Below are positions 1-11,900 of a stretch of DNA of 64,000 bases, piece by piece. The notes under the pieces were generated by a model. The model was not told the DNA's origin and ran no database searches. It saw only the letters and a program-made list of their open reading frames with translations. Position 1 is the first letter of the stretch, and each line of letters opens with the position of its first letter. The translations under genes were made by a program, and so were the position numbers. Source of the stretch: Micropterus salmoides (taxonomy: Eukaryota > Chordata > Actinopteri > Centrarchiformes > Centrarchidae); NCBI RefSeq assembly GCF_014851395.1, contig NW_024041484.1, forward strand, positions 1,505,015 through 1,569,014. Direction: 5' to 3'.

Positions 1-1644
1 GAGTTCTGAAGAAAAGTTACACAGATGTTACACAGTTTAGTAGGTTTTAGAAGTACTTGTTGTATTCCAGAAGAATTTCTTTTAAACAACTGCTAAAATC
101 CTAATCTCATGAAATTTAAATTCAAGCAACTATGAATTCCTTCTTGGAAACAGCAAATCTGTTATGTATAATCATAATTTATACTCTAAAAGACTCTTGA
201 GGTTGCACTACAATTAATTGGAATGAATGAATTTAAAGTGTGCCAATTGAACACTGTCTCCATTTTCCCTAGTATTAACTCTAAATTACATAAACCTTCT
301 AAGAATTTTCATATCAGTTCCCTTCTAGGAAATGATCAGAAAATGATGTGGAACCGCAAAATAAAGAGTTACTGAACTGTCTGAAGTTTGATTTTTGAGA
401 AATACACTGGCTGTTTCTCCACAGCACTATTCGTCCACAAGATGTCATGCCTCAAGTTAACACACTGCACTGGGCTCTGAGCCAGCAGAAAGCACACAAT
501 GTCCAGAATGCACAGAACGCCTGCAGACACATTATGTGCATTCAGACAGCTCCATATTATGTACAACAGTTCAAGTCAATCCAGCAGCAGCTTAGTGGAC
601 TCAAAAGACTCAAAAAACATAGCCCTCAAAAAGCAACAGGCTCTATTCAGGGTGGACAGACGTCTACACTGGGATGTCCTTTTAACCCCTGATATAACTA
701 CACTACACTTACTGTACCATTTAAATGTATTTATATATACTGTAAATTAAAGTATTTAATTACTTCATTCATTGAATTGTTTTATAATACTTCATGTTAT
801 CTGGTTGTTTACTTTTATCTTTCCTGATTGTGAAGCAGTTGACCTTTGTATGTTGTTACTATTTTGACATTTCAGCTGCTTTCAGAGGATACACTTCAAC
901 TAACAGTTCAACTGTAATCAGCCCTTTTGCTTAAGTCATTGCAGAGACTAATGTAATCAGTCAGAACTGAGACCTCAACTCATTTCAGTGCTTACATTGA
1001 ACTTCCTGTTCTGGTCATTACGTTCATTCAAATGTTCCAATTTGAAGCTGGATTTCTTATTATATTTCATGTCATCCTGATAATTACTTTTATTTGACTT
1101 GATTGTGAAGCACTTGACCTTTGTATTTAGTTATTACTATATAACGTCATCTGGATCCAATCTGCCTGATTTAGTTATGATTCGTAACCTGGCAAGAGAA
1201 GATAGGAAGTAAAACTGAAACCCAGCTCTGTCTATCTGCATTACATAACTGTCAAAGTCCACCACTAACAGCTGATAAGTCAAAGTGAAGGCAACACTGC
1301 TATCAGAAACTACAGAATCACAGTTCTTTTTCTAATGTGACTGATCATGTTTATTTGTAAAGGAAAACTAAAGGATCTCATAGCAGTTTTAACATGTATT
1401 TTGCCTGTTTCATTTTCAGTGCAGTATCTCCCATTCCTATTTTCAGGTTTTTAGTAACTTATTAGTAACTTATTTTAGCCAATGGGTACATGCTTCCCAA
1501 TGTATAGTTTTGATCACGTGTGATGAAGCAAACAACGATTTAGGAGATGTAAAAATTGTGAAATATGATTTTGTACAAAAGATTGTGCATCCCAAAAGAG
1601 GAAACCAAAGCTAAACCTTAATGAGTAGTGTTTCTACCACATGC
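1..1644. other. AT-rich lipase intron with a degenerate direct repeat
   Basis: No exon or recognisable mobile element was found. Two related ~75 bp stretches (about 791-864 and 1066-1140) share TGATTGTGAAGCA and TTGACCTTTGTAT, so part of the intron is an old direct duplication or a pair of copies of an unidentified repeat. Confidence 0.4.
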
Positions 1645-1650
1645 ACCTAC

Positions 1651-1716
1651 CACTCCTCTGAAGGATGGAGGAATCAGCCCACAGTAGATGGGAATGAAAC
1701 AGCTGCAGATCAACGC
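1651..1716 (-). CDS. pnpla3: pnpla exon 3 (CSCFIP block)
   Basis: This 66-nt exon on the minus strand follows the acceptor CTCTGTCCACAG and precedes a GTAGGT donor. It encodes 22 residues including ALICSCFIPIYCGLIPPSF, a hallmark of PNPLA2/3/5. It is too short to stand out as an open frame. Exon 4 (RYVDGG motif) was sought in 1-1644 and not found, so it probably lies outside the window. Confidence 0.88.
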
Positions 1717-3327
1717 CTGTGGACAGAGCGCAGGATTAAAACAGAGGATATTTATTTAATTCACCAAACTTTATTGCAATAGAGGCCCAATAAAGGCTTC
1801 TCCAGATTTATAGGATAACCATGTCACCACCTGCCCACACCTGGATAAGTTCCTCTTTGGAGCTAAACTCAGACACCAGCACGTTCTCCCCGTTAGACAC
1901 CTTGGTCAGCGAAATACACAGTCGCCCCGAGGCCAGGACATGTGCGTCAGAGGGCAGGTCACGATTAAGGCCAGACTTTAGCACCTTGATCAGGTTGAAG
2001 GTAGGGTGAAGGGGGCCCAAGTTCCTCTTCCTGGCCTCTTTAGCCACCTCGATCACATCTTCACAGCATTTAGCTAAAAATTTGAAGAAAACGGTTTAGT
2101 TTAGGCTCAAGAGATGGGACTTTGAGGCTATACCTCTACCCTTGCAGGTATATGACCTGCAAACAAAAACACATTTCTGCAACTGGATCAATATTCACTA
2201 GAGCTACCAGGAGTCAGTGACCAACAGTGACCTAGGTGAGCCCTCTTCCGAGTACTGAGCCCGTGCTGAGGTCGCTGCAGCCAGTTGACAGTGACACAAA
2301 AGGTCGATCTGCATTCTCACGCGTTTACTCTACTGATGCCTGGCCTTGGGATTGCTTATTCACAAGAGAGAAAGTAACTCACAGTGGCTACAGCAAGAGC
2401 AGGCATGTTCTCTTACGATCAAATGGTTCCACGCCACTGTTTTCCATTTAAATGCGTTGCCATTGTATGCCTGTTATACATACTGTCTATAGGCCTACTT
2501 TAAATATGACGGTGACTGATTATGTCATATGATATGCTGCATCTACCAACACTTTGTTTACACTGCTTTGAACACTGTAAGTATAATTATGGCCTAATAA
2601 TTGGGCTCAACAGTGAATTTCAATTTATATTTAACTGAATGAATTTATATAGCAAGAAGAACTTACTGTATATAAACCTATATTCACATGCATTTATTTT
2701 GATGTAAAATAATATATTTCAAAACTTTAGTTTAGTTTAATTAGTCTACTATACGTTACTAACATTCACATTACATAATGTTTTGGCTGCGAAATCCCTC
2801 TTTTTCAGGAGAAATTTATATAATGGTAAATGGTATAATGACAAATATATTTTGGGTCAGTTTCAACAAAACGTTACTGAATTCTACTAATATTTAATAA
2901 CAGTTTACTCACACCAATAACTCAACTGAAAGGAGGTGAACCCATATTTGTATATTTACACGGTATATATTTATATTAGCTACACTGATATCAGTGTAGT
3001 TCAACATGTTTGAAATTCCTGCAGCAGGCATTAAAAACGATATCAATAACAAAAATAATACAGGACTTCCGGTGTCCTCCGCATTCTGCGTCAAGTGTGC
3101 AGAAAGCTCCAGGCCACCGAGCCACAGCGGCGCGTCTTACCCAGAGATGCCTGGGTGGCGAGCACCGAGGCGGTCAGAGCCCCGGCAGAGGCCCCGTACA
3201 GCTTGGTGGCCCCTTTGACGAGGTAGGGCGCTTTCTCCAGCAGGCAGCTGGAAACTCCAATATGGTAAATCCCCAGGAACCCGCACCCTGCGAAGGACAG
3301 GTTCCAGCCGCGGTTTAGGTCAAACAT
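1651..3327 (-). CDS. pnpla3: Patatin-like phospholipase (PNPLA3/5-type), 5' part, three exons
   Basis: Gene span of the visible coding exons, which read right to left (3327-3141, 2073-1841, 1716-1651) and join in phase (187+233+66 nt, 162 residues). PNPLA family members are lipid-droplet or membrane acylhydrolases and transacylases using a Ser-Asp dyad. The glycine-rich oxyanion loop (GCGFLG, about residues 14-19) and the nucleophile elbow GASAG (about 45-49) are both visible in exon 1. The catalytic Asp (DGG motif) would follow exon 3 and is not in the window. The start MFDLNRGW matches the family N-terminus; an in-frame open stretch runs upstream but is not family-like. The gene lies head to head with sult4a1, the orientation human PNPLA3 has relative to SULT4A1. 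The choice between pnpla3 and a pnpla5/2-like paralog is inferred from synteny. Family certain, exact orthology likely. Confidence 0.85.
1841..2073 (-). CDS. pnpla3: pnpla exon 2
   Basis: The acceptor (minus strand TTTTTAG) precedes CTAAATGC and the donor GTGTGG follows CTTATCCAG. The phase-1 join to exon 1 gives an Ala codon. The encoded EARKRNLG...HPTFNL...SLTKVSNGENVLVSEF stretch matches the PNPLA2/3/5 family segment between the nucleophile elbow and the CSCFIP block. The exon ends in phase 0. Confidence 0.87.
2074..3140. other. Lipase intron 1, AT-rich, no feature seen
   Basis: Intron between exons 1 and 2 of the lipase gene. It is AT-rich over most of its length and becomes GC-rich only near exon 1. 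I recognise no repeat or RNA gene. Confidence 0.5.
3141..3327 (-). CDS. pnpla3: pnpla exon 1 (start codon, oxyanion loop, GASAG elbow)
   Basis: Reading on the minus strand, ATG lies at 3327-3325 and the exon ends before a GTAAGA donor (plus-strand TCTTAC at 3135-3140). It encodes 62 codons plus one base. The peptide contains WNLSFAGCGFLG and LYGASAGAL, the two N-terminal signatures of the patatin fold. The surrounding sequence is CpG-rich, as expected near a promoter. Confidence 0.88.
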
Positions 3328-3791
3328 GGCGGGGCATGCCCCGGCTGGGGAACCGTGAGAGCGGAGTGTGCTGCTGCGGAGAGGGGGGCGCACAGCTGTC
3401 ACCCTGCCCGGCCGACAGAAGCGGACTGCACTCCGCATATTGAGCTCTGGCTGTACAGGGAAGCGCGGGGAGGTCGCACTGCTAATGTTGCCTTCAGGTG
3501 CTGTCAGAATTATTAGAACGCTGACGTGAAAGTTGCTGGCTACTTCCATAGATAGACGATAGGATGTAGATTTTATAAAAGCCTTAGAGAAAACTACAAG
3601 TTCGCCAAAATGTCTGACAACGTGCCATGAATCAGATCGTAATGCCGTAATGTTATTTACAAACCATAAGATTCACGAGGAACAGTAAAGGCAACATGTG
3701 TTGCTGAGAACATGATTGGATTAATGCACGTATATCGTTTCTGGTTCTACACAAGAGCCAATCAACAGCAAGTGGGAAAGGCGACTGGCTG

Positions 3792-3799
3792 TGACGTCA
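3792..3799. promoter_or_regulatory. Perfect palindromic CRE-like site TGACGTCA
   Basis: TGACGTCA is a consensus CREB/ATF site, here about 465 bp upstream of the lipase start codon in the interval between two divergent genes. A single 8-mer can occur by chance (another lies at 61962-61969), so function is only suggested. Confidence 0.3.
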
Positions 3800-3864
3800 C
3801 GCCACCAAAAAAACCGCTGTAATCCCCCCACCCCTTTTAAAAGGAGAGAATAATGAATACCTAA

Positions 3865-5062
3865 GCATCACTAGCCAATATCTACAAAATTGGATTGACA
3901 GGAATGTCATTTTTCTGTCAGACTTACTAAATGACGAAGCTCAACTTCTCAGTTACGAGGCATTTCTTAAATCTAAGCTGTTTCCCCAAAGCTATCCCCA
4001 AAGAAATCCTCCAACTTATGAAATGCCATTTTGAAACACAAGAAGTAGCCTACAGGAATCCAAACCTACCGTCTTCATTAATGGAATAGATATCGTTAAT
4101 AACAAATGTAAAAATGTAAGGAACTTTCTCTGCAGCAAAAGAAAAATAACTCCCCGGGGGAAATATGTATGGAATTCCAAGTTCTCGAATATCCACTGGG
4201 AAACAACATGGCTTCTCCCATATGAATTTGATATACAAACAAATTGAAAGAAATGCATTTCAAACTTAACGTCTACCCTACTAACAAATTGTTGTCAAAA
4301 TTTGTGGAAACTGATGATAAATATAAATTCTGTAAAGATGAAGTTAAGATGATTCAACATTTATTCTTTGAATTTCGGTACACATTGGAATTCTGGAAAA
4401 AATTGAGGACTATTTTATAACTCAAACCAATCAGTCAATGAAACTAGAAGCCAAGTAATATTAAAACAAAAATTTGTTAGATTGTTAACTTATTAATTTT
4501 ATTAGGTAAGTACCACCTCCATAAGACCAGGTTCTCAGTGTCCTGGCCATCATTTGAATCCTTTAGAATAGAAATCAGAAGGTATATTGAGTCTATCCAT
4601 TCTATAATAAATGTCCATCCATCCATCATCAACCCCTTATCCTGCGTACAGGGTTGCGGGGGGCTGGAGCCAGTCCCAGCTGGCATCGGGCGAAAGGCGG
4701 GGTACACCCTGGACAGTCTATAATAAATGTGCTTATAAAAATAGAATCTTGATCCTGCTGCCTACAGTTTTAAGCCATTATTTTATTTCTTGCACTTTAT
4801 TTATTTCTTTTTTGATATCTATTCATTTGTTTCATTTACTTTATACCTATGTTTCTATTTATTCACTGATATATAGCCTAGTAGAATTTATTTCCTTGTA
4901 TCCCTTTGTTGACTTTCTCATGTTTGACTTTTGTCATAATGCGATGTTTTTTTTGCTTTTATGAAGGAAAGTGAACTTATGTGATATACCGCCTGTTATG
5001 AAGCATAATTCTGTTACTATGCTGTGAACTAAACATAATAAAGTTGAAAAAAACAAACAAAA
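3865..5062 (+). mobile_element. L1-type LINE, 3' piece (ORF2 C-terminus and 3' UTR)
   Basis: Broken plus-strand translation gives FLSDLLNDEAQLLSYEAFL, then a segment like WETTWLLPYEFDI and KFCKDEVKMIQHLFFEF read across frames. This is the C-terminal end of fish L1 ORF2, including a trace of the Cys-His tail. Several stops and frameshifts make it non-coding. An AT-rich 3' UTR follows and ends in AATAAAG plus an A-rich tail near 5062. A separate short retroposed insert interrupts the 3' UTR at 4614-4716. The piece lies between two divergent genes. Confidence 0.7.
4614..4716 (-). mobile_element. Short 5'-truncated LINE/SINE tail with TGGA tail and 13-bp target duplication
   Basis: The 103-bp insert is flanked by exact copies of TCTATAATAAATG (4601-4613 and 4717-4729). 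On the minus strand it begins CTGTCCAGGGTGTACCCC and ends in a TGGA microsatellite tail. This is the arrangement of a 5'-truncated target-primed retroposition product. It sits inside the 3' UTR of the L1 piece, so it arrived later. A second copy of the same family is at 10495-10602. Confidence 0.75.
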
Positions 5063-5464
5063 TAAACTGTAACATTGTAAGCATTGTGGTATATGACTGG
5101 TAAACTGTATGCATCATCATGAAGAGCTTACTCACAGCGGTAACCATTTTAAAATATAACTTTGTGTTGTACATAGGTGCTGTGTTATAAATACAATGGG
5201 ACTAATGGGACTATAGACTTTTGCATTATATAACTCATAATACCTTATAAGCTGTACATGACATGAAGTTATACGCCTTACTTGTATTATACCAGCATGA
5301 TACTTAATAAATATCAGATACACTATATGAGCCGACAAAGCAATAGAATATTACAGGCCTGTACAGTGGAGCATGAGGCTCATAGGACTGTTACATCACA
5401 TATAGGATTATTACAGCAGCCATATGGTAATATTTTGTACTGGAGCGTGTATTTCTGTGTAATG

Positions 5465-5960
5465 GGAAACATGTTTCCTCTGCGGGCACGCGCATCCTCG
5501 ACCCGGCGAGAGTGGTCCTGATGCTGGGACTCGCGCGCATTACATCACTTCTCACCCGCGTGATTGGCTGTAGGTCAACTTTCCGCCTGCCGCGCAGCAT
5601 CCACCGCGAGCTACAGCATCCCGAAGCGAGCGGCAGCTCATCCTCACCATCAACCTCATCTTTGATTTCATTAAAAAAAAAACTGTTCGCGTAGGTGTTC
5701 GCGGGCGTTTTCTTTTTCTTGCACTGGCGGCTCATTTCGAGGATGGCCGAGAGCGAGGCAGACACGCCGAGCACGCCGATTGAGTTTGAGAGCAAATATT
5801 TCGAGTTTGATGGAGTGCGGCTGCCGCCCTTCTGCAGAGGGAAGATGGAGGAGATCGCCAACTTCTCCCTCCGAAGTAGCGACATATGGATTGTCACCTA
5901 CCCAAAGTCAGGTAAACGAGCCTCTGCGTCACCCTCTGCACAGTGCTGGCCGTGTGTCAG
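5465..5960 (+). promoter_or_regulatory. sult4a1: CpG-rich promoter and first-exon region of sult4a1
   Basis: CpG density rises sharply over this block against the AT-rich flanks (for example GCGGGCACGCGCATCC near 5479). An inverted CCAAT box (ATTGG at 5563-5567) lies about 180 bp upstream of the start codon. No clear TATA box was seen, which is consistent with a CpG-island promoter. The transcription start is not determined. Confidence 0.55.
5743..5911 (+). CDS. sult4a1: sult4a1 exon 1 (start codon, PAPS loop)
   Basis: ATG at 5743 in the context GAGGATGG opens MAESEADTPSTPIEFESKYF. The exon ends TACCCAAAGTCAG before GTAAAC and splits the Gly codon of YPKSG (56 codons plus one base). It carries the start of the PAPS 5'-phosphosulfate loop. 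Confidence 0.93.
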
Positions 5961-8900
5961 ATTTGGGCTGCAGTGGTGACTGCAGGCTTCCCTTGTGACT
6001 ATTAAACATATAGAATATAAGTCAAACACAGAGCGAGCACGGTTACTGCGTGTATTTGCCTAGTTGTTGGTTCGTTTATCGCAACGGCAGGCCACAGCCA
6101 TTAAAGTTGTAATCACAGTTATCTAATGTAGCCTCCTCTAACGTCTCTGTTACGTGCAGCAGGAAGTAATTCTAGGCCTCTAGTAGACAGGAGCCAGCGT
6201 ATATGTCATAATCAGATGCCCATAAACTGAGCGCTATCACACACAGATGGAAGTTGGTGTTTACGTGCATCTTCGGAATGCCATTGCGCAGCACTGCTGC
6301 AGACTGGATGCCGTGCGCGGTGCCCTGCTGTGCACTGGGTGGGTCCGGTCATGTGACGGCTGGTGGGCAGCTGGAGCTCGCTGGATGTGCATGCAGAAGG
6401 GCAGAGGGAGATTGATTATAGTGGTGGGAATTATATTTCTTGTGGATTAGCATCTCAGCAGCAAAAGGACACCTGTACTGTTGTCATCATCAAATGGAAT
6501 CAACAGGAAACTTGATGGCAATTTCATCACATGGCCTTTCTAATTAAAGAAATTATAGGCCTATGATAATACAAGTGCCCTAAACACTCTGGCCATGGCC
6601 ATGGTTTTCAAGTCTCTGGTACAATGATAACCTATTCACAGTCACTGACAACCAGCCCAAACATAGAGGGTTTAATGAGTGAAAGTACAGTGTACAACTT
6701 TATTAGAACAATCAATAATACTTGAGTTCAGTTGCATGAATGAATTGTGTATTTGTATGCAGATGTTATAGATTGGATAGCAGAGGTTTGCTGCATCATA
6801 CTGCAGTACACATTCTGTTACATGAAAGAGAAAGCAGTAGAGCCAAACTCTCCTGTGTGTAAGACCTGGCCTTAGAGACTAGCTGGAGAACATAGTGGAG
6901 CATTTGGCAGCTAAAGAGCCAGATATTCCCCCAGTAGCTGGTGGAGCTAAAAGTAGTATATACTGTACTGACATTCACTGGGTGGCCAGAAAATTGACTT
7001 CAAATAAATGCTAGTGTTGCTCTGTGTCTGCTCGATGAGTAAGCAAGCCATTGTTTGCTAACACAGTGCAGTTAGGTATACCAGTGCTGTGTTTACAGCT
7101 TGTTCTGCTGCATCAACATGGCCAAAAAATTTAATTTTCTTTGTAATTCTGAGGTATACTGCGCTAGTATTTTTTGATTAAGTTCACATAAAATTATTGA
7201 GGAAAAGGTTTAGTAATATTTGTTAATGTATTGGTATAATTTTGATCATTTTGATTTAGCTCAGTGCTAAAAAGAAGTCTAGCTGATGTGGGAATTATAC
7301 TTCTGCAAAGATAAATGTCTTTGTAAAGCTACACAGATAAGCTATTATGGGTAACTGAAGGTTGCAGAGGCAAATCTCAACAATACGTTGTGTGGTGCTG
7401 GGTGTCAAACAACATTGGCTAATACAACTTGCTGCTGGGAGACAATTTAGAAATAGAACACTGTAAGTTAACTGTACACACTCATGTTACACCCAAAAAT
7501 ATTATAAAAACAGAAACACAAATGTTTCCCAAGAAAACGGAATACATTTGAACTAAATCCAGTGCGATGCTTAGACTTACTAGAAGTGCCCATATTAACA
7601 AACATCAGGATCACAGCCAGATTATGAAATGGCCGAAGAGTCAGAGGAAACTCACATCCACTCCCACAAAAGACATTTCTAGGGAACGATGGTCTGGTAT
7701 CAAACGTCTGTTAAGGTCACCAGGGCTAACAGTAGGAAACACATCAGTCTGGGCACATGCACCAAGCACACTGGCTTTGTTTGTCACAGCCAACTCTGGA
7801 ATATTTCCTCACATTTGTAGACAAAAACAATGACGGCCTGATTTGAACTTGATGTTTTTTCTGGCTTTCAAATTAGCACACAGCTGGAATCTCACATGCT
7901 CTGTAGCTTTCTGCACCATAATGTTATTGGGTGCAAACCCTGTAAATCTTCATCTTTGGCATTGTTGATTGCTGTTGGATGGAGACAAATGTGTCTTGTG
8001 CTGGACACCTGGAAATCAGAAGACCCGTGTCCACCAAGCTGTAAACAAGGCAGTTTGTCTTCATTTAAAGGTGCCGTAGAATGGAAAATTGAGTTCAGTA
8101 CATGGAACTGACATACTGTGAGTCTCAATCACCATTGTTTTCTCCTTCATATGTAAATTTCGCACATGTAGAAGATCCCAGAAAAAAGGGCCATTGCCAA
8201 CCAATGCTAGTTTTGATGTAACATCTGGGATCATTAATATTTACGCCCCCAAAGTTTACATATACCAGCCCCAGTCCTGAGAAGCGGTCATACAAGCTCA
8301 TCGAGCAAGAGCTGGTTCAGTATGTCTCAGAAAGTGCTTTTACAGTTCTGAAGGAAAGGGAAATATTTTTTGGTTTTCCCTCTGATGTCCTCTGACTGCT
8401 CTGCCTCAGCTATGTGATTTGTAAAGTTTCCAGATGAACAGATAGCTTTACTTCAGTTGCTAGCATCTGCTAACAGATGCTAGCAACTGATCAACTGGCT
8501 CTGAACACCGGTCCAAAGCTTCTGTACTAATGTTAGATGTGTAAACACCAACACACCACTGGAGCACCAAGCTTCCAGTCCAGGCAGAATCAGCAATGGG
8601 ACGGCAGTTAAATACCAGACAATATTTTCTCCATTAAATCTGATCCAGTTTCAACAAAACCAGTTCTAAAGTTGTGTTTTTGTACAGTAATCAGTGAGGC
8701 CTAGTCTCACATTGCAGGCCGTGATTCAGCGTGGTGCAGCTAGTTGGCCAATCAGAAGCAAGTGGGTTTTCAGGGAGGGGGTCTTAAAGAGACAGGAGGT
8801 AAAACAGAGTGTTCATACAGAGGGTGAAAAAAGAGGCTGAAGCAGAGGACAGTATGATAAAAATAATGTGCTCTTTGAACATTAAAAGCATGAGAACATT

Positions 8901-11900
8901 TTCTAGTAGAAATCCCAAATGCAAGGATAAACCTGAAGCTGAGTATTCTACATCACCTTTAACATAGGGTGACCAGACGTCCCCGTTTTTCAGGGACAGT
9001 CCCCGGTTTTGGTGGCCTGTCCCCGTCTGGAGCTGTCCCCAGAAATGTCCCCGTTTTTATCTGTGCGTTAATCATAGACTGTATAAGGTGTTAACAGACC
9101 TAAAATCAGATTTTACGTGGCCAGAAAGACTGGACAGCAGAGCAAACGAAAAGTGACGGTCCGCCGAAATCTAATTACCGTGCAGTATGTTAAAGCTGTA
9201 TCACCTGTATCAGCTGTATCGTCTATTTATGACTACAGCTGCATCTGGGTCAAACAGACATAACGTGCAAATAAGCATCACTTTATGTCCGTGGTAATGG
9301 AAAAGGTATGTGTTTTGTGATACTTACGTTTCCTTTTAACGTAATAATCACAGTTGTGGCCAAATAAGCGTTTGCAGTTTATAACGTAACCAAACATGAC
9401 ATTTATGTGATTATAGGGATTAATAGAAGCCTGTTGTTACCGATGGAATATGAACATGACTTACTGCTGAGTTATATATATAAAATAAAGACATGATCTT
9501 TTTTGCAACTATCCTTATGACTCTACATTATTTAACTTGCTGTGTACCACCCAATCCAGTCCTTTTTACCTTTTAAAATACCTTTAAATGGCCAAAACAA
9601 CACATAAAATGTAGTATTCTACTTGACAGAAAGTGACTACAGCCTCTACTTATTGACTGAAAGGTAGTTTCTGCCCTGAAATGACTTGATTTCATTCATG
9701 AGGGTTATATTTAACAGATTATGAAACCGCAATTATACCACTTTTTTACATCATATATAATAACATATTTTTTATGACATACTGACCACCAAACCAAAAA
9801 TTTCCCCAGTTTTGATTTCAGAAATCTGGTCACCATACTTTAACAGTGAAAAGAGTGATATGTTATTTATATCCAAAGAACTCTGCTGTTTCTTGCGCAC
9901 ATGAGAGAAGCAGTCAAAAGTAGCCTGAAGCTCCCCCTCCCTTCCGTTTCATTCCCCCTGCTCTGTGTTGTTGTATCTGTCCTCATCTGTTGCAGAGTGA
10001 AATAAAGCGCATGGTAAGCCACATGGTTGGGATGCTGCAAAGCTGTGATGCCATTGGCTCACATGTGACAATTCTGGCCAACAGGACTTGGAAGAACATA
10101 CAAACATAGGGGGTAAGAGTGTGGGGTTGCTCTACAGTTTATGATGGCAGCACATTTATGACATCGGCCATATGCTCAATCATGAATCTCTGCTGGCGAT
10201 AGACCTCTGCATGCACACACACACACACACACACACACAGAAGAACAGACAGATGATACAGCACAGCTGCTCTGGCTGTGTGTGCAGTGCAGTGTGCACT
10301 GCTGTGCAAAATACAAATGATGCACATTTAAAGAGGCACTCCACCGATTTCAATGCGCATGTGTGGGAGTGTTGTTCTTTATTTAATCTTTCTCAGTTCC
10401 CCAATACTAAATTGCTGAAGTGCCCCTTTAAACAATATGATGAGGTTGTCAAACCACAGAGGTGTGTGATCTCACTGGGAGGCTACGAACATTGTCCATC
10501 CATCCATCATCAACCGCTTGCGTACAGGGTCGCGGGGGGGCTGGAGCCAATCCCAGCAGACATCGGGCGCAAGGCAGGGTACACCCTGGACAGGTCGCCA
10601 GTCGAACATTGTCCTCCTTTAAGAATATGTATAGTTCACTATTAACAAGTGAAGGCAAGAGCAGAATGTCACATTTTGCCAAGCGTTAACACAGGAATAA
10701 AGGGATTTGGACCCAAGTGCAGAACATACAGGCGGAGCAACTGCTGTTTCTAGTGTTTATTAAGAAATAAATTAAAAGGGTGCACAAGTTTACGGGACTA
10801 TGAGGCAGGTGAAGATCAAAACCAAGTAAGCAGTCCAAGTCCATAGTCCATAAAGATTTCCAGAACACAGGTAAACGCTTAAGACCGGCAGAGAAAATTG
10901 ATAAACTCTCAAAGAATGCGAAGACAATCCAATGCTGAACAAAGAAAAGACACAGACATAAATATACAAGAGGGAGGTGACAAACGAGTCGTAGGTGAAA
11001 ACAATTAGGGAAGAGTAAAGCAATCAAACCAGTTGACAAAGCAGAGAGGGGCCAGAGCAGTGAGCAAAGTGACCAGACACAACGAGAGGAAGATTAAAAG
11101 TAAGTAAGTAAAACAGGAAGTAGAGTAAATGACACAACAGCACAGAGACAGGAAGTGTCAGAAAGTGGGATTAGTGAAAACTTTGAGTACTCTGGGGTTC
11201 CTGTTTCAGAGACTGAGATCAGATAAACCCTAGATCAGTAACTCTGGCAACTTATGCTGTGAAGCTAACCTCGTTGGGAGGAGGTTTACTTCAACAAACT
11301 CTGAGTTTCTCTGGTTCCTCCCCTCCTACAGAGCCTGAAGTAGAAGCTGTTTGAGACTCATATCACTTCCTCATTCACAAGATATCAAAACACATATGGG
11401 AACGTATTCATATGCAGAATTTTACGTCTTTAGAAACATCGAAATCCCAGTTAGATATTAGTTTGTTATCCAAACATGATCTTTAACATGACTGCTTGTC
11501 ACAAACAGAGATGGATCTCTGGGTGAATGCGATGCAGTGTGAAGTACTTTGAGTGGTTGGAAAGACTAGAAAGGCACTATACAAATACAGACAATTTAAA
11601 TGCAAAATGAGCCCAATTTTTTAATGTAAAATCAACATCTACAAATAGACAGTCAATTTGAATCTAGACACATTTTCTGTGTAAGACACAAATCACCAAA
11701 ATCCTAATTACTGGGCTGGAGTATGACTTTATAATTACAGGTCCATGAGTAAATTGTCTTATCTCTTTGATTAATATTTTCATCTTCAGTTATTGCCACC
11801 GACATTTTCAGTTAACAGCTGAAGAATATAGCCTATTTAAAAATTGAATGTAACATCCACAACATTATTCCAGCACTTATTCATTCATTAAGGAAATTGA

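Noticed and set aside
7567..7833. 88-codon frame in sult4a1 intron 1
   Set aside because: No recognisable motif and no splice sites in suitable phase with neighbouring exons.
10172..10645. 157-codon plus-strand frame
   Set aside because: It runs through a CA microsatellite and the inserted retroposon tail, so it is not a gene.
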